A DNA stretch of 64,000 nucleotides from Paracoccaceae bacterium (GTDB lineage Bacteria; Pseudomonadota; Alphaproteobacteria; Rhodobacterales; Rhodobacteraceae), in the NCBI GenBank assembly GCA_018222585.1, contig JAAFAB010000007.1, forward strand, positions 118,279 through 182,278. The letters are read 5' to 3'. Both the position numbers and the translations under genes were made by a program. The notes under the pieces are model-generated. The model did no database searches. It was not told the origin of the DNA and saw only the letters and a program-made list of their open reading frames with translations. Positions 17,882-25,057 of this stretch are shown here, piece after piece; within the stretch, counting starts at the first letter, position 1, and the number at the start of each line of letters is the position of its first letter.

Positions 17882-17942
17882 GGGGAAACTCTTCGGGGGT
17901 TTTCGCGGGACAATCAATGACGAGATCAGAATAAAAGGTCAT
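17874..17942 (-). CDS. Possible 22-codon leader peptide
   Basis: Starting at 17942, an ATG overlaps the stop of the upstream HTH gene (ATGA). It encodes MTFYSDLVIDCPAKTPEEFP-HA and ends in TAA eight bases inside the next gene, right after its ATG (ATGCGTAA). The stop-start geometry on both sides is what translational coupling would need, but the reading frame is short and could be chance. Confidence 0.3.
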   Translation of the reverse strand: MTFYSDLVIDCPAKTPEEFPHA

Positions 17943-18208
17943 GCGGCCTCGCCTCGCCCGGTCGACCCAACCTCAAACCCTGCGGCCACTTCCGTCGGCA
18001 GCTGAGAAGAAGCGTTCTGAACCCGGAGCAAAGAAGCCGCCGGGACCTCACCATCAGTGTAACGTTCTATCAGCACAGCCGTAGCCAAACTGACCCCGAT
18101 CTGCCCTCGGCAGATCTTTGAAACTGTAGCCTGATTGAGCCCAACCGATGCAGCAAACGCCGCTTGGGTGATCTCTCTAGCCCGGAGGAACTGATGCAGC
18201 TTAGTCAT
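17939..18208 (-). CDS. Cro/CI-type HTH regulator (leftward)
   Basis: This 89-residue protein has an HTH_XRE-like core from about residue 12: ITQAAFAASVGLNQATVSKICRG, followed by SLATAVLIERYTDGEVPA, the usual order of Cro/YdaS-type phage repressors. ATG 18208 gives the compact MTKLHQFLRAREITQ start; the frame continues upstream into the operator region without a ribosome site. It is transcribed divergently from the HTH gene at 18314, with 105 bp between the starts, making a lambda-like switch. It heads the leftward operon, so it is more likely the Cro-like partner. Confidence 0.75.
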   Translation of the reverse strand: MTKLHQFLRAREITQAAFAASVGLNQATVSKICRGQIGVSLATAVLIERYTDGEVPAASLLRVQNASSQLPTEVAAGFEVGSTGRGEAA

Positions 18209-18313
18209 AGCCAACAGGATATGCCTGACGTTCATATTCCCGTCAAGCATTTCGAGGCGGGATATGCCCACGACAGAATGGTGTCACGAAAGCTGACACC
18301 CGATAATGAAGGC
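18209..18313. promoter_or_regulatory. Divergent promoter/operator region of the element switch
   Basis: A direct repeat GGATATGCC occurs at 18217-18225 and 18260-18268, 43 bp apart (about four helical turns). A 21-bp palindrome GGTGTCA-CGAAAGC-TGACACC spans 18280-18300, ending 13 bases before the rightward start. These are plausible operators for the two regulators that face away from each other here. Confidence 0.65.
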
Positions 18314-18595
18314 ATGGAGAATCTGAAGCTCATACGCCAAGAACGGAAGCTCACCCAAGCCGAACTCGCGGAGATGGTGGACTGCAACCAAGCCACCATC
18401 TCTAAAATCGAGAAGGGCGGGAACTATACTCATGATCTGGCGATCAAGATCGCCAGAGCCCTTCAAGTACCGCTAACCGATCTATTCAGCATCTCAGAAG
18501 TCGAAGCCAAGTATCTTGAAGCACTAAGAAAAGCGGATCCCGCACGGCGCGATGCGGTCCTCTTACTTCTCGGAGTAGACGCTCCCCACAACTGA
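18314..18595 (+). CDS. XRE-family repressor-like HTH protein (rightward)
   Basis: This 93-residue protein has a textbook HTH_3 domain: LKLIRQERKLTQAELAEMVDCNQATISKIEKGGNYTHDLAIKIARALQVPLTDLF, where the recognition helix is NQATISKIE. The C-terminal tail (EAKYLEALRKADPARRDAVLLLLG) is a helix like those of small phage repressors. ATG 18314 is preferred because the fold starts there, although its ribosome site is weak (GAAGG very close); GTG/ATG alternatives lie upstream. It sits opposite the HTH gene ending at 17939 across a palindromic operator and probably sets lysogeny-like maintenance of the element. Confidence 0.75.
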   Translation: MENLKLIRQERKLTQAELAEMVDCNQATISKIEKGGNYTHDLAIKIARALQVPLTDLFSISEVEAKYLEALRKADPARRDAVLLLLGVDAPHN

Positions 18596-18760
18596 GCGAA
18601 ACGCACCCTTCCAGCGCAAGCAAAGCAACGATCATCTCTTCTTTGGTCAATGCACGTCCCATCCAACGTCCTCCTCATCCCTACTTCTTCGCTTCCCCCA
18701 TCCCAGGGCAGCCTAGCGACACAGACGCCAGTTTGCATCACACATTATGCCTGAGAGGCA

Positions 18761-18789
18761 TTGACAGCAATATTACTGACAGGCATTAA
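18761..18789 (+). promoter_or_regulatory. Putative promoter of the right arm
   Basis: TTGACA (18761-18766) is separated by 17 bases from CATTAA (18784-18789), 31 bases before the first gene start. AGGCATT repeats at 18756 and 18781 flank the spacer and may bind a regulator. The -35 is perfect and the -10 is weak, so control by an activator is possible. Confidence 0.5.
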
Positions 18790-18819
18790 TCTCCTCCATC
18801 ACAACCGATGGAGGCCCTG

Positions 18820-19050
18820 ATGCTGACCCCTTCCGAAAGCGCCCGCCTGCGGTCCCACTGGGCCGCCTTGAAGGCCGAGCGCGGCACGCCGATCACCTCT
18901 GAGCGGCTGGCGCGCTTGGCGCCGCAGCACCTGACCGGACCGGCCACGGCCTCGGCGCAGATGGCCGAGATCCACGACATCACCGAGCGCTGCCGCGGCA
19001 AGGTCCGCGCGCTGATCGCCCGCCGAGCCACCCCCGAGGGCGTGGCATGA
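18820..19050 (+). CDS. Small hypothetical protein, first of the overlapping chain
   Basis: This 76-residue protein is not recognised. ATG 18820 is chosen because GGAGG lies five bases upstream; the ATG at 18808 has no such site. It is soluble and helical (PSESARLRSHWAALKAERG, then QMAEIHDITERCRGKVRALIARR). The stop overlaps the next start (ATGA). It opens the rightward operon, so it is probably an early function. Confidence 0.7.
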   Translation: MLTPSESARLRSHWAALKAERGTPITSERLARLAPQHLTGPATASAQMAEIHDITERCRGKVRALIARRATPEGVA

Positions 19051-19385
19051 GCAGGCCTGAGGACTTTGTGCCGCTGGCAGGCGCCCGCGAGATCGCGGCC
19101 ACCCTGCCCGCCGGGGCCTTTGCCGACACCGCCCTGGCGGAGGCCGTCACCCTCGAGCGCGCGCTGTCGCTGCTGCTCTCGCATGGCGCGCTGCAAAAGG
19201 AGGCCGACCGGCTGCGCACCGCGCTGGCCGAGCTCTGTGCCCTCCCCGAGCACAGCGCCCTGTTGGACCATGCCCTCGCCCCCGGGGTCACGCCCGAGGA
19301 CGGGCTGCGGTCACTGGCCGCGGGTCTGCGCAGTCGCCGCGAACGGACTGATGCCCGCCACCTGGTCGAGGAGGACGGCGCATGA
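19047..19385 (+). CDS. Small hypothetical helical protein
   Basis: This 112-residue protein is not recognised. It consists of leucine- and alanine-rich helices (LAEAVTLERALSLLLSHGALQKEADRLRTALAEL) that suggest a coiled-coil dimer, and an acidic C-terminus. It has ATGA overlaps on both sides. No ribosome site of its own stands out, so it probably depends on coupling. Confidence 0.7.
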   Translation: MSRPEDFVPLAGAREIAATLPAGAFADTALAEAVTLERALSLLLSHGALQKEADRLRTALAELCALPEHSALLDHALAPGVTPEDGLRSLAAGLRSRRERTDARHLVEEDGA

Positions 19386-19468
19386 GCCCGGTTCTCTTTG
19401 CCCTCGCCCTCATTGCCTGGTCGCTGACAACGGCGGCGCTCGTGCTGCTCGCCGGGGCCACCGCATGA
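19382..19468 (+). CDS. 28-residue single-pass membrane microprotein
   Basis: This very short gene is supported by exact four-base ATGA overlaps with both neighbours (start 19382, stop 19466-19468). The product is almost entirely one hydrophobic helix, beginning MSPVLFALALIAWSLTTAAL. Function unknown. Being placed inside a coupled chain makes chance unlikely. Confidence 0.6.
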   Translation: MSPVLFALALIAWSLTTAALVLLAGATA

Positions 19469-19647
19469 CCCGTCGCCGCGCCCTGATCGAGCCCGAGACC
19501 ATGCGCTTCTATCGCGCTGCCGGTGCGACCGGCTGGGCCACCTACGACAGCGAGACCGGTGCCACCCGCGCCGCAACGCCCGAGGAAGCCGCCCGCGCTG
19601 AAGACCTGGCACGGCCTGCGCCGACGCCCGAGGAGCCCGTCGCATGA
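19465..19647 (+). CDS. 60-residue hypothetical protein
   Basis: Begins MTRRRALIEPETMRFYRAAG and ends in a Glu/Pro/Ala-rich tail. The start overlaps the microprotein stop and the stop overlaps the next start, both as ATGA. No recognisable motif. A longer frame reaching back to 19066 is the out-of-frame shadow of the preceding gene. Confidence 0.65.
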   Translation: MTRRRALIEPETMRFYRAAGATGWATYDSETGATRAATPEEAARAEDLARPAPTPEEPVA

Positions 19648-19832
19648 TCGACCATCTGTCAGAACGCCACCAGGCGACGCAGCGCACCCGGCGCCCGCTT
19701 GGCGAGCTTGTCGCCGCCGGGCTCTTCTGGATCGCCGCCGGGGCCGCGCTTGTCTCTTTCGCCCTCTACCTCACCTCGGACAGGGCCCGGCAGCATGTCG
19801 CGCCCGAGGTCTTCCTTGGAGAGCGCCCATGA
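19644..19832 (+). CDS. 62-residue single-pass membrane protein
   Basis: A basic N-terminus (ERHQATQRTRRPLGE) is followed by one transmembrane helix (LVAAGLFWIAAGAALVSFALYL, about 23-44) and a short tail. By the positive-inside rule the N-terminus is cytoplasmic. ATGA overlaps join it to both neighbours. It could work with the microprotein two genes upstream; no family recognised. Confidence 0.65.
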   Translation: MIDHLSERHQATQRTRRPLGELVAAGLFWIAAGAALVSFALYLTSDRARQHVAPEVFLGERP

Positions 19833-20089
19833 CCGCCCTGCTCATCGACCGCGAGACCATCCGCGAGCTGCTGGCGCGCCTTGAGGGCCTCAAGAGCGAT
19901 GCCCGGCGCGAGGTGATCTTTACGGCCGCCATCGAGAGCGGCGGGATCTTCCATGGCCCTGTTGCGGGCAATGCCGTGCTGCATCTGCACCGCATTCCCG
20001 TTGTCGGCGCCACCGAGGACCAGGCGATCGACGCCTGGATCCGCAAGGCCCGCGACGTGATCGCCGAAGACCTCCCCGCCGGGCTCTAA
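19829..20089 (+). CDS. 86-residue hypothetical protein, end of the overlapping chain
   Basis: Begins MTALLIDRETIRELLARLEG and continues with a possible alpha/beta fold (FTAAIESGGIFHGPVAGNAVLHLHRIPVVG) and a final amphipathic helix. It is not recognised. The ATG at 19829 overlaps the previous stop. It is followed by a 52-bp gap and the sliding-clamp gene, so it closes the six-gene chain. Confidence 0.65.
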   Translation: MTALLIDRETIRELLARLEGLKSDARREVIFTAAIESGGIFHGPVAGNAVLHLHRIPVVGATEDQAIDAWIRKARDVIAEDLPAGL

Positions 20090-20141
20090 GCCTGCCGCCT
20101 CTCTTTCACATCGCCTTCAGCTTTCCCGGAAAGGACCTGTC

Positions 20142-21335
20142 ATGTTGCACCAGCTTCCCAAGGCCGCCGCGCCGGCGCCCCTCGCCACCTCGGGGCCAAG
20201 CGCCACCGTCGCGCTCTCCGAGCTGCGCCAGGCCTCGGCCCACCTGGGCCGCGTGGTCCTGCGCTGGAACCTCGTGCCGGTGCAGGCTTGCGTCCGCGTC
20301 CGCTTTGCCGAGGGCAAGGTCACCCTGGACGCCACCGACACCGACATGGCCCTGACGCTGGAGCTGGATGCCCAGACCACCGGCGCCGCCGATCTCGTCG
20401 TCTCGCACCGCGCCCTGGCGGGCTTCCTGCGCGCCGCGCGGGGGCCGGTCGCACTCACCTATCTCGCGAGCGAGGAGCATGACCGCCTGCGGCTCTCCGA
20501 TGGAGAGATCGAGGTCACGCTCAAGCTCACCATCCCGCCCGAGGACTTTCCCCGCCCCTTCGACGATCTCGACCAGGGCTGGCTGACCGCCGAATCTCAG
20601 TTCACCCTGTCCGGCGCGCAGGCGCTGCGGCTGCTCGACCTGGGCCGCTCCTGCATCAGCCGCGAGGAGACGCGCTACTATCTCAACGGCACCTACCTGA
20701 CCGCCAAGCCCGAGGCCGGCACCCTGCGCGCTGTCTCGACCGATGGCCACCGGATGGCGGTGATCGACTGCGAGGTGCCTGCGCAGTTCCGCGCGGAGGT
20801 CAGTGAAGATCCCTCCGGGATCATCCTGCCGGTCCGCGCCGTGGACCTGCTGCTGGCCCTGGCCCGCAAGAGCAGCAATGCCGCCCTGCAGATCCATGCC
20901 AGCGACCGCCACCTGGTGCTGCGCACCGAGGGGCTGCAGCTGATCACCCGCAGCATCGACGGCACCTATCCCGACTATACCCGCGTCGTGCCCGCACCCT
21001 CGGACAAGCTGACCGCCCATCTCTCCACCGCCGCGCTGACCCGGCTGCGCACCATCGCCAGCGCCACCACCTCGGGACAGTCGCTGCCCCTGCGCCTCAA
21101 CCCCGGCGCCGGGCGCATGTCACTCGCCACCGGCGAGGGCGACGAGATCTCCGCGCCGCTGCAGGGTCACACGACCGAGGACGGCCTGACCGTCACGATC
21201 AGCCTGCGCCTGCTCTCCGAGCTGGCCCGCATCGCCCCGGCCTTCACCCTCTCCTGCGCCGGGCGCGGCGATCCCGCCCGCATCGCCACCGAGGACCCAG
21301 ACGCGCTCTGGGTTCTCATGCCCATGCGCGACTGA
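20142..21335 (+). CDS. DNA polymerase III beta-subunit paralogue (sliding clamp) of the element
   Basis: This 397-residue protein has the three-domain plan of DnaN. Recognisable clamp motifs are FTLSGAQALRLL, ETRYYLNGTYL, STDGHRMAVIDCEVP, PVRAVDLLLAL, GTYPDYTRVVP and the C-terminal WVLMPMR, where the last residues match the conserved PMR end of beta clamps. An Ala/Pro-rich extension of about 20 residues precedes domain I. The host's own dnaN normally sits beside dnaA, and neither is here, so this is a second clamp carried by the element. It would load onto element DNA and attract polymerases; it could also compete with the host clamp. Confidence 0.85.
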   Translation: MLHQLPKAAAPAPLATSGPSATVALSELRQASAHLGRVVLRWNLVPVQACVRVRFAEGKVTLDATDTDMALTLELDAQTTGAADLVVSHRALAGFLRAARGPVALTYLASEEHDRLRLSDGEIEVTLKLTIPPEDFPRPFDDLDQGWLTAESQFTLSGAQALRLLDLGRSCISREETRYYLNGTYLTAKPEAGTLRAVSTDGHRMAVIDCEVPAQFRAEVSEDPSGIILPVRAVDLLLALARKSSNAALQIHASDRHLVLRTEGLQLITRSIDGTYPDYTRVVPAPSDKLTAHLSTAALTRLRTIASATTSGQSLPLRLNPGAGRMSLATGEGDEISAPLQGHTTEDGLTVTISLRLLSELARIAPAFTLSCAGRGDPARIATEDPDALWVLMPMRD

Positions 21336-21344
21336 GGCCCGGGG

Positions 21345-21659
21345 ATGAAGGACATGAGCACAGACGAGAGCCGGCCTCCGCGCCTGAAGGAAACCGAGGC
21401 CGACCGCGAGGTCCGGGACAAGGCCTACCGCGTCACCGCCGGTGAGCTGCGCGCCTTCGTCGAACGCTACGAACGCCTTGAGGCCGAGAAGGCCGACATC
21501 GCGGAGCAGCAGAAGGAGGTCATGGCCGAGGCCAAGGGCCGCGGCTACGACGTGAAGGTCCTGCGCCGGCTCATCGCCCTGCGCAAGCGCGACCCCGACG
21601 ACCTGGCCGAGGAACAGGCCGTGCTCGATCTCTACAAAGACGCCCTGGGGATGAGCTGA
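21345..21659 (+). CDS. GapR-family (DUF2312) DNA-binding protein
   Basis: This 104-residue protein matches the DUF2312/GapR pattern: TAGELRAFVERYERLEAEKADIAEQ, then AKGRGYDVKVLRRLIALRKRDPDD and a final LDLYKDALGM. GapR encircles overtwisted DNA ahead of replication forks and supports topoisomerases. Here it has an extra charged N-terminal extension. It follows the clamp gene by nine bases, and its stop overlaps the next start by one base. A second copy of a replication-linked nucleoid protein in an element next to a clamp suggests a dedicated replication set. Confidence 0.85.
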   Translation: MKDMSTDESRPPRLKETEADREVRDKAYRVTAGELRAFVERYERLEAEKADIAEQQKEVMAEAKGRGYDVKVLRRLIALRKRDPDDLAEEQAVLDLYKDALGMS

Positions 21660-22012
21660 TGCGCTGGCTTCTCTGTGCCCCCGTCCTCGCCTGCCCGAGC
21701 GTCGCCGCGCTCTCGGCCGCCGCCCTGGCGCAGGGTGGCCACCTGGTGCAGCTGGCGCTGGTGCTGGCCATGACCCTGGCGGCCCATGACGCGGCGCGGA
21801 CGGCACAGGACTGCGCCCCCATGCCCCGCCTGCTGCGCCGGCTCGCCCCCTGCGGCCCCTACCTTCCCGGCGCTGCGCCGGGCGCGGGCTGGCTGTTCGG
21901 CCAGGCCCAGGACGGCACCGCGCTGGCCACCATGGTGCTCTGCACCCTGCTCGCCACCCTCGCCCTGCTGCCCGCCTACCACGCCCTTGTCTGTACCCCG
22001 GAGGCCTTCTGA
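21659..22012 (+). CDS. Hypothetical membrane protein
   Basis: This 117-residue protein is not recognised. It has hydrophobic segments at about 1-25, 28-43 and 88-110, and a Cys/Pro-rich loop (CAPMPRLLRRLAPCGPYLP). It shares one base with the genes on each side (TGATG junctions), so it belongs to the same transcript as the GapR and methyltransferase genes. Confidence 0.65.
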   Translation: MRWLLCAPVLACPSVAALSAAALAQGGHLVQLALVLAMTLAAHDAARTAQDCAPMPRLLRRLAPCGPYLPGAAPGAGWLFGQAQDGTALATMVLCTLLATLALLPAYHALVCTPEAF

Positions 22013-24102
22013 TGGATGGTGCACATCTTCTCGACCTCGCCCTGGACACCCGCCCGGCACCGCTTGGCCCGCCGCTGATCGTCGACAGCTTTGCCGGCGG
22101 TGGCGGCGCCTCGACCGGCATCGAGATGGCCCTGGGCCGCGGCCCCGACATCGCCATCAACCACAATCCGAAGGCGCTCGCCCTGCACGCGGCGAACCAC
22201 CCCGAGACCCTGCACCTCAGCGAGAATGTCTACCGCGTCGATCCGCTGGACCACCTCGCCGGCCGCCACATCGGGCTGATGTGGTTCAGCCCCGACTGCC
22301 GCCACTTCTCCAAGGCCAAGGGCGGCGCCCCGGTGGCCCGCAACATCCGCGATCTCGCCTGGGTGATCCCCGGCTGGATCGAGCGCATCCAGCAGAGCGG
22401 CGGCCAGGTCGACGTGGTGATCATGGAGAACGTCGAGGAGTGGAAGACCTGGGGGCCGGTGATCGAGACTCCACGCGGGCCAATGCCCTGCCCGGACCGG
22501 CGAGGGGAAACCTTCACCAAGTGGTGCAAGGCCATCCGCAAGCTTGGCGGCAAGATGGAGACACGAGAGCTGCGCGCCTGCGACTACGGCGCCCCGACGA
22601 TCCGCAAGCGGCTCTTCGTCATCATCCGCTTCGACGGCCAGCCCATCGTCTGGCCCGCGCCGACCCATGGCGCGCCCGACGACCCGCGCGTCATCGCCGG
22701 TGAGCTGGCGCCCTGGCGCACGGCCGCCGAGTGCATCGACTGGTCGATCCCCTGCCCCTCGATCTTCGACAGCGCGGCGCAGATCCGCGAGACCCACGGC
22801 CTGCGCGCCGTGCGCCCGCTGGCAGACAACACCCTCGCCCGCATCGCCCGCGGCGTCGCCCGCTACGTGCTGCAGGCCGAGAGCCCCTTCGTCGTCAACC
22901 TCACCCACGGCGCCCGGCTGGAGGATCTCCGCGAGCCCCTGCGCACGATCACCGCCGCCCGCCGCGGCGAGAAGGCTGTCGTGGCGCCCTCGCTCATGTC
23001 GCTCAAGGGCACCGCCCGCCGCGACAGCGCGATCGGCGCCCCGCATCCGACCGTGCTGGCCAGAGGCGGCCACAGCGCCCTGCTGGCGCCGCTTCTGGCG
23101 ACCATGAGGAACAGCCAGAAGCCGTGGCAGGCCGCGACCGCCCCGGCTCACACCATCACGGCGGGCGGCGCAGGTCTGACGTTTGTCGCACCCTGCCTTG
23201 CCAGCATCGCCCATGGCGACAGCGGCGGCCGCCGCGAGTATCCGCTGAGCGATCCCCTCGGCACCGTCACCGGCGCCGGCGTCCAGCACGCCGTCGTCGC
23301 GCCGGTCCTGACCTATGCCCAGCAGGGCGGCCGCAACCGGGCGCCGACCTTGCCGCTGCACACTGTCTGCGCCAGCCCCAAGGACCAGAACGCCGTGATG
23401 CTGCCGACCCTGATCCAGACCGGCTACGGCGAGCGCCCCGGCCAGTCGCCCCGCGCGCTGGATCTCGGCAGGCCCCTCGGGACCGTGGTGGCCGGAGGCG
23501 CCAAGCATGCCACCGTCGCCGCCTTCCTGGCCCAGCACAACGGCGGCCCCCGCATGGAATCCCATGCCGGGCACGACGCCCGGGATCCGCTCTCGACCGT
23601 CGCCGCCAGCGGCAGTCACCAGACACCCGTCGCGGCCTTCTTCGCCAAGTACTACGGCACAGGCGACGGCGCCCGCACCGACGCGCCCTGCCACACGATC
23701 ACCGTGAAGGACCGCATGGCCCACATGCAGGCCGCCCTCCAGGCGCCGCCCTTCACCGCAGCCCACGAGGCCCGCGCCCGCGAGGTCGCCAGCTTCCTGC
23801 GCGCCCATGGCGCCTGGGACGGCGGCGACCTGGTCACGCTTGAGCTAGCCGGCACCCGCTACGTCATCGCCGACATCGGCATGCGCATGCTCACCCCGCG
23901 CGAGCTCTTCACCGCCCAGGGCTTCCCCGCCGACTACGTCATCGAGGGCGTCTGGGAGAGCCTCGGCCCCGACTGGACCTGGACCAGCTTCGCCAAGAAG
24001 ACCCAGGTCAGCTGCGTCGGGAACTCCGTCTGCCCGCCCGTGGCCGCCGCACTGGTCGGAGCGAACTGTCCGCAACTGATCCGCCAGGAGGCCGCAGCAT
24101 GA
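22012..24102 (+). CDS. DNA (cytosine-5-)methyltransferase
   Basis: This 696-residue protein is a C5-MTase. Motif I is VDSFAGGGGASTGIE (24-38). The catalytic loop (motif IV) is SPDCRHFSKAKG with Cys96 in PDC instead of the usual PCQ. Motif VI is MENVEEW (138-144), motif VIII is RKRLFVIIRFDG, and the C-terminal motifs IX-X are LTPRELFTAQGFP and CVGNSVCPPVAAAL. The 300 residues between the blocks contain about eight diverged copies of a unit like PL-x-TV-x-A-x-G-x-x-H-x-x-V-x-AFL, far more than in ordinary enzymes. There is no cognate nuclease, so it is probably an orphan enzyme that shields element DNA or marks it. Confidence 0.9.
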   Translation: MDGAHLLDLALDTRPAPLGPPLIVDSFAGGGGASTGIEMALGRGPDIAINHNPKALALHAANHPETLHLSENVYRVDPLDHLAGRHIGLMWFSPDCRHFSKAKGGAPVARNIRDLAWVIPGWIERIQQSGGQVDVVIMENVEEWKTWGPVIETPRGPMPCPDRRGETFTKWCKAIRKLGGKMETRELRACDYGAPTIRKRLFVIIRFDGQPIVWPAPTHGAPDDPRVIAGELAPWRTAAECIDWSIPCPSIFDSAAQIRETHGLRAVRPLADNTLARIARGVARYVLQAESPFVVNLTHGARLEDLREPLRTITAARRGEKAVVAPSLMSLKGTARRDSAIGAPHPTVLARGGHSALLAPLLATMRNSQKPWQAATAPAHTITAGGAGLTFVAPCLASIAHGDSGGRREYPLSDPLGTVTGAGVQHAVVAPVLTYAQQGGRNRAPTLPLHTVCASPKDQNAVMLPTLIQTGYGERPGQSPRALDLGRPLGTVVAGGAKHATVAAFLAQHNGGPRMESHAGHDARDPLSTVAASGSHQTPVAAFFAKYYGTGDGARTDAPCHTITVKDRMAHMQAALQAPPFTAAHEARAREVASFLRAHGAWDGGDLVTLELAGTRYVIADIGMRMLTPRELFTAQGFPADYVIEGVWESLGPDWTWTSFAKKTQVSCVGNSVCPPVAAALVGANCPQLIRQEAAA

Positions 24103-24266
24103 CGATAGAGACCGCCACCCCCAACGACCTCGCCGACATCCAGGCACGTGCCGAGCTTATGGCCGACGAGGCCACCGAGCCCGCCGTGCGGGTCTTCTAC
24201 CGCGCCGCCGCGGCGGTGCTGGGCGACGCCATCCGCCGCATGAACAAGGACACCCGCAATGCGTGA
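24099..24266 (+). CDS. 55-residue hypothetical protein
   Basis: The ATG at 24099 overlaps the methyltransferase stop as ATGA. The product, starting MTIETATPNDLADIQARAEL, is a helical acidic peptide with RVFYRAAAAVLGDAIRRM at its end. Not recognised. Its coupling to the methyltransferase argues that it is expressed and perhaps binds it. Confidence 0.55.
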   Translation: MTIETATPNDLADIQARAELMADEATEPAVRVFYRAAAAVLGDAIRRMNKDTRNA

Positions 24267-24297
24267 TCTGCATGAGACACCCCCGAAAGGACCCGAG

Positions 24298-24735
24298 ATG
24301 AACGACACCCGCTTTCAGATGGCAGCCCCTGCGCTGCCGATTTCCAACCGGGTCCCGCCGATCAAGGTCACCGTGTCCCGGCACTTCGGGCACGAGAACA
24401 TTCCACCGATCCTGACCTTCTTCATCAGCACCTCTTGGCTCCGTGACGAGTTCGGCCTCGACCAGGGCATCCGGGCGTCCTTTGGCTATGACAAGTCGGT
24501 CTCGCCCCCTGTCGGGATGATGCAGTTCGGGACGGAGGGCACGGAGTTGGCGCCCGGCGGCGCCCACCAGTGGAAGGCCAATTTCTACGGCTGGCCCGGC
24601 CTAGACCCGCACAAGTACAAGTCCCGGTCCAGCTGTCACCTGATCGAGGTCACCGGGCGGACGGTCTATTTTCACATCCCGCAGAACAAGGAGACCTACA
24701 ACCCGAACACCGGAGGATGGGAAGTCATCGACTGA
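24298..24735 (+). CDS. Hypothetical element protein
   Basis: This 145-residue protein is not recognised. ATG 24298 is preferred over 24259 because AAAGGA lies at a good distance before it. The sequence is beta-rich with many aromatic residues (HQWKANFYGWPGLDPHKYK, RTVYFHIPQNKETYNPNTGGW), resembling a small single-domain binding protein. GC use is slightly lower than in the methyltransferase gene. Confidence 0.65.
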   Translation: MNDTRFQMAAPALPISNRVPPIKVTVSRHFGHENIPPILTFFISTSWLRDEFGLDQGIRASFGYDKSVSPPVGMMQFGTEGTELAPGGAHQWKANFYGWPGLDPHKYKSRSSCHLIEVTGRTVYFHIPQNKETYNPNTGGWEVID

Positions 24736-24811
24736 CCCCGCCCGAGGCCGGAACGAAAACCGCCCGTGCGCCCCCGACGACACCACGCAACCGACTGCCG
24801 AAGATAACCAC

Positions 24812-25057
24812 ATGCCCGTCACCCGCGAGTTTGCCCCCAGACTGATGCCGGCGCCCCAGGCAGCGCATTACCTCGGTGTGTCGGAAACCATGCTGCGCGA
24901 TCTGAAGCTGCCGCGTCGCAAGATCGGCGCCAAGAGGCTCTATGACCGGAACGACCTGGACGCCTACGCGACCGGCCTCGACTATGAGGACGGCGCCGTC
25001 GCGCTGGACACGATGACGTCCGCCAGCAAGAGTAAGGGTCCGAAACAATGGGCATGA
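24812..25057 (+). CDS. AlpA/Xis-like excisionase with HTH
   Basis: This 81-residue protein has a MerR/AlpA-like winged helix: PAPQAAHYLGVSETMLRDL, then PRRKIGAKRLYDRNDLDAYA, the usual layout of excisionases and HTH_17 proteins. It overlaps the start of the integrase gene by ten bases. Xis-type proteins turn integrase toward excision and can also regulate transcription; position strongly favours this role. Confidence 0.75.
   Translation: MPVTREFAPRLMPAPQAAHYLGVSETMLRDLKLPRRKIGAKRLYDRNDLDAYATGLDYEDGAVALDTMTSASKSKGPKQWA

Noticed and set aside
14787..17920. Long plus-strand frames across the left arm of the element
   Set aside because: They oppose a row of minus-strand genes with ribosome sites and four-base overlaps; their translations are low-complexity.
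21976..23808. A 610-codon minus-strand frame
   Set aside because: Antisense to the cytosine methyltransferase, which has all catalytic motifs.
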